Shown one piece after another: positions 5,778-8,116 of a DNA stretch of 8,116 nucleotides (positions within the stretch are counted from its first letter, which is position 1; every line of letters starts with the position of its first letter). Under the pieces are notes generated by a model, which was not told the DNA's origin, did no database searches, and was given only the letters and a program-made list of their open reading frames with translations. Location: the NCBI GenBank assembly GCA_003646935.1, contig QMLW01000066.1:1-8116 (forward strand), given 5' to 3'. Source of the stretch: Deltaproteobacteria bacterium (GTDB lineage: Bacteria; Desulfobacterota; DSM-4660; Desulfatiglandales; B25-G16). The translations under genes and the position numbers were made by a program.

Positions 5778-7457
5778 CTACCCCTCCAATACCTCCCCAT
5801 AGGATGATCTCATTTCCTTTTTATCGAACTTGCCAACGCTCGTGCGGGGAATGGCATCCACGAAGATAAACTTCTCCGGTATCCACCATTTCAGTATCTT
5901 GCCATCCTCCACGAACTGAACCATGTGATCCCTCATCTCCTTCTCGGATGCGCCGCCTTTATGCTCGTCCTTCAGCACCACCAATGCAACGGGGCGCTCA
6001 CCCCACTTCTCCGAATCCGCCCCAAAGACCGCAACCTCCTGGACCTTTGGGTGTGTATTGATGAGGCTCTCGAGCGTGAGGCTTGAGATCCACTCCCCCC
6101 CGCTCTTTATCACATCCTTGGAGCGATCGATAATGAGCACGCTCTCCTCCTCATCAATGGTGGCCATATCTCCAGTGTGCATCCATCCGCCCCTCCACAG
6201 CTCCTTGGATTTCTCGGGATCCCTGTAGTAGCCCATGGTGAGCCAGGGGGCCCGGAGCACGATCTCGCCAACCTCCTTGCCGTCCTTTGCCACATCGTTG
6301 CCCTGCTCATCCACCACCCTCTGTTCCACAAAGGGCGGCGCCATCCCCGTGCCGCTCAAGAACTCTATCTTCTTTTCCTCGGGCCAGCTAAACATATGGG
6401 GCTTCAGGTACTGGAGCCCAACCTTGGTGTACACCTCAGTCATGCCCCATCCAGAGCAGATATCCATACCGAGATCCCTGGCTCTTTTGGCGAGCACGGC
6501 ATTAAGCCTCATTCCCCCGCCCTCATAAATCAAGCCCCTGAAATACTCCTGGTACTGCTCCACCTCAGGATGTGAGATAATCATGTTCAGCATGGTGGCC
6601 ACGCAGCACATATACCCGCTCTGTCCCGGCTCTCGTTCCCTTTTCAATAGCTCCAAGAACTCCTTCGGATCGAATCTACCGGGATAGAGCTGGTTGCATC
6701 CCAGATATGTGGCCATATAGGGAACCCCCCAGCCGTGAGCGTGAAACATGGGCACCAGCTGTATGGTCATACCCCTTCTGGGGTCAAAACCTCGCTCCCC
6801 GGAAAAACCCAAAAGTATATTCGACCAGATGAGGCTGTGCATGATGTGCTGCCGGTGGGTAAAGAAACAAATCTTAGGGTCCCCTGTGGTGCCCGTGGTA
6901 CAACTCAGTGATGCAACGGTATCCTCGTCCAGATCGGGGTAGGTATAGTGCGGGGATGCAGATTGCAGCAATTCCTCGTACTCAGTGATGGGCTTCAGCG
7001 TTGTGTCCGGCACTTCCCCGTCATCGGTGAGCACTATGTAGTGCTTCACCGTGTTCAATCTATCGCGTACGGACTCGATCAACGAGGTGAAATCCTTGTT
7101 AAAGATAAGCACATCGTCTTCAACGCGGTTTACGAGGTAGACTATCTGCTCAGGGGCTAGAAGGGGATTTCCCATGTGCATCATGGCGCCCATACAGGGC
7201 ACGGCGAAATATAGTTCGAGGAACCGGTGTGTGTTCCACTCAAAACAGATGACCTTTGATCCCTGTTTCACGCCCAAACCCTTGAGCGCGTTTGAAAGAC
7301 GCTGGCACCGCTCATAGAGCTGGGCATAGTTCTCTCGAACCATATCCCCATAGATGATCTCCCCATCGGGGCGCATCCGTGCAGTGTGCTCCAGTATATG
7401 CTTCAAGATAAGCTGATACTGATATCCGACCTTCGGGAATTCTTGCTCTTTTGCCAT
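5778..7457 (-). CDS. AMP-forming acyl-CoA synthetase (AlkK/DmdB-like fatty acid or carboxylic acid CoA ligase)
   Basis: The enzyme activates a carboxylic acid with ATP to an acyl-adenylate, then to the CoA thioester, releasing AMP and PPi. It has 559 residues, full length for the ANL superfamily. Core motifs in order are the phosphate loop TTGTTGDPK (187-195), the adenine-site motif SGWGMTE (335-341), HTGD with the ribose-binding Asp430 (427-430), the hinge DRSKDVIKSGGEWIS (444-458), and the C-terminal catalytic lysine Lys543 in RTSVGKFDKK. The hinge followed by HPKVQEVAVFGADSEKWGERP (469-489) resembles medium-chain/branched acid ligases such as AlkK and DmdB. Substrate cannot be fixed. There is no signal peptide, so it is cytosolic. 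It is the best candidate for activating the acid imported by the convergent TRAP system. The start has a near-perfect SD, and a candidate promoter lies in the 104-nt gap upstream. Confidence 0.93.
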   Translation of the reverse strand: MAKEQEFPKVGYQYQLILKHILEHTARMRPDGEIIYGDMVRENYAQLYERCQRLSNALKGLGVKQGSKVICFEWNTHRFLELYFAVPCMGAMMHMGNPLLAPEQIVYLVNRVEDDVLIFNKDFTSLIESVRDRLNTVKHYIVLTDDGEVPDTTLKPITEYEELLQSASPHYTYPDLDEDTVASLSCTTGTTGDPKICFFTHRQHIMHSLIWSNILLGFSGERGFDPRRGMTIQLVPMFHAHGWGVPYMATYLGCNQLYPGRFDPKEFLELLKREREPGQSGYMCCVATMLNMIISHPEVEQYQEYFRGLIYEGGGMRLNAVLAKRARDLGMDICSGWGMTEVYTKVGLQYLKPHMFSWPEEKKIEFLSGTGMAPPFVEQRVVDEQGNDVAKDGKEVGEIVLRAPWLTMGYYRDPEKSKELWRGGWMHTGDMATIDEEESVLIIDRSKDVIKSGGEWISSLTLESLINTHPKVQEVAVFGADSEKWGERPVALVVLKDEHKGGASEKEMRDHMVQFVEDGKILKWWIPEKFIFVDAIPRTSVGKFDKKEMRSSYGEVLEG

Positions 7458-7463
7458 AGTCCG

Positions 7464-7471
7464 CCTCCTTT
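7464..7471 (-). promoter_or_regulatory. Perfect Shine-Dalgarno of the acyl-CoA synthetase gene
   Basis: On the - strand AAAGGAGG lies 6 nt upstream of the ATG at 7457. It is the strongest ribosome site of the leftward cluster and fixes the ligase start. Confidence 0.9.
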
Positions 7472-7519
7472 ATCGCATGATGAGCTTTCTTGTGTCTCAA
7501 CAAATACAGTAATCGCTTC

Positions 7520-7548
7520 CGTCTAACAAAATAACCTTGCTTTGTCAA
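7520..7548 (-). promoter_or_regulatory. Candidate sigma70 promoter for the ligase-dehydrogenase-CaiB/BaiF genes
   Basis: On the - strand a perfect TTGACA (7548-7543) is followed after 17 nt by TAGACG (7525-7520). The -10 box matches only 3 of 6 positions. The predicted 5' leader to the ligase ATG would be about 55-60 nt. The -35 box sits in a small palindrome CTTTG-N-CAAAG (7540-7550), which could be an operator half-site pair or chance. If active, the last three genes can be expressed apart from the upstream flavoprotein gene. Confidence 0.45.
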
Positions 7549-7561
7549 AGAAGTTGAATTG

Positions 7562-8116
7562 CTAAACTCTCACCGTGGTCATAGGCACCGGAACAGCCTC
7601 AAGGCTTATTTCCGAGCCACGCCTGCGAATCAGGATATTTTTCAGCCATCCGTCGTTATCCTCTTCGGGATAATCGCTACGGTAGTGTGCGCCCCTGCTC
7701 TCATTCCTCAAGAGCGCGGTGCGGCACACCATCTCACTCATGAGCACCATATGCTCGAGTTCCAGGTATCCGATCAGCTCTCTATACTCCTTTACGCGTA
7801 GTCTATGGAGACTCTCGGTGAGTCCCTTTATTTTTTCCAAGGCCCCTTCCAGACCCTCCCTGTCTCGAATGATTCCCGCCTTACGCCACATCAGGTCCTG
7901 GAGATCTCGGCGAGGCCCCATGAGATCCCCCCTTTTTTTTGAAAGAAGCGCCTCAAGCCTTTGCCTTTCCTTCACTATCTCCTTCTCCGGCACAGCAGGT
8001 TGACCTGATTCCCGCGCCCTCTGTGCTGCTCTCTCTCCAGCCACACCACCCAAGGCCAAGGCCCTCGTGCGGGCGTTTCCCCCTTGCCGGTTTGCCCCCA
8101 GGACCCCCACGCCATC
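7562..8116 (-). CDS. Succinate dehydrogenase/fumarate reductase-type flavoprotein, C-terminal part (5' end outside window)
   Basis: Only the last 184 residues are present; the frame is open to the window edge, so the gene starts outside. Residues 7-14 (GANRQGGN) and GGVAG at 23-27 match the end of the FAD-binding domain in SdhA/FrdA/NadB relatives. The C-terminal helical domain follows: MWRKAGIIRDREGLEGAL (76-93), then ELEHMVLMSEMVCRTALLRN (119-138), and the signature ESRGAHYRSDYP (139-150) with Trp157 and Leu158 seven residues on. This signature is common to SDH/FRD flavoproteins; L-aspartate oxidase has a similar one, but the WRKAGI block and the cluster context favour an SDH/FRD-like enzyme. 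The N-terminal FAD dinucleotide fold, any flavin-linking histidine and the catalytic arginine lie outside the window, so the reaction cannot be set. The tail (165-184) shows no obvious Cys motif. It lies upstream of the ligase by 104 nt on the same strand. Confidence 0.85.
   Translation of the reverse strand, partial: DGVGVLGANRQGGNARTRALALGGVAGERAAQRARESGQPAVPEKEIVKERQRLEALLSKKRGDLMGPRRDLQDLMWRKAGIIRDREGLEGALEKIKGLTESLHRLRVKEYRELIGYLELEHMVLMSEMVCRTALLRNESRGAHYRSDYPEEDNDGWLKNILIRRRGSEISLEAVPVPMTTVRV

Noticed and set aside
7562..8110. GTG at 8110 as start of a complete small protein
   Set aside because: The frame continues to the window edge with Asp-Gly before it, and the residues at once form the internal GANRxGGN motif of an SDH/FRD flavoprotein, so the gene is cut by the window rather than short.

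Overview
The window looks like a piece of an anaerobic bacterial chromosome, most plausibly a deltaproteobacterial (Desulfobacterota-type) sulfate reducer or syntroph. This is an inference from gene content: a TRAP carboxylate importer next to a cluster for CoA-linked acid degradation with a succinate dehydrogenase/fumarate reductase-type flavoprotein. No rRNA or other taxonomic marker is present. Every gene is recognisable at family level. I see no tRNA, CRISPR array, insertion sequence or phage gene.

Layout. Positions 1-141 are an AT-rich leader with a weak candidate promoter and a strong Shine-Dalgarno sequence. Positions 142-3158 (+ strand) hold a complete TRAP transporter operon in the order dctP (periplasmic binding protein), dctQ (small membrane subunit), dctM (large membrane subunit). 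A strong GC-rich hairpin without a U-tract lies between dctP and dctQ. Positions 3159-3322 are a short convergent intergenic region with no convincing terminator. Positions 3323-8116 (- strand) hold a catabolic cluster that reads leftwards: the C-terminal part of an SDH/FRD-type flavoprotein (cut by the window edge), an AlkK/DmdB-like acyl-CoA synthetase, an acyl-CoA dehydrogenase, and a class III (CaiB/BaiF) CoA-transferase/racemase-family protein. The gaps between the last three are 56 and 20 nt. The 104-nt gap before the ligase carries a perfect TTGACA -35 box and a perfect SD.

How the genes may work together. The TRAP system would import an organic acid. The ligase would activate it to a CoA thioester. 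The dehydrogenase would introduce an alpha,beta double bond. The CaiB/BaiF protein would either epimerise the 2-methylacyl-CoA centre or move CoA between acids. The flavoprotein would act on a dicarboxylate or dispose of electrons. Two active-site readings sharpen this. The dehydrogenase keeps the glutaryl-CoA dehydrogenase arginine that binds a distal carboxylate but lacks several other residues of the decarboxylating enzyme. The CaiB/BaiF protein has His/Asp/Glu at the spacing known from alpha-methylacyl-CoA racemase. A substrate that is a branched or dicarboxylic acid is therefore a reasonable hypothesis, but its identity cannot be read from the sequence. No radically new system is evident.
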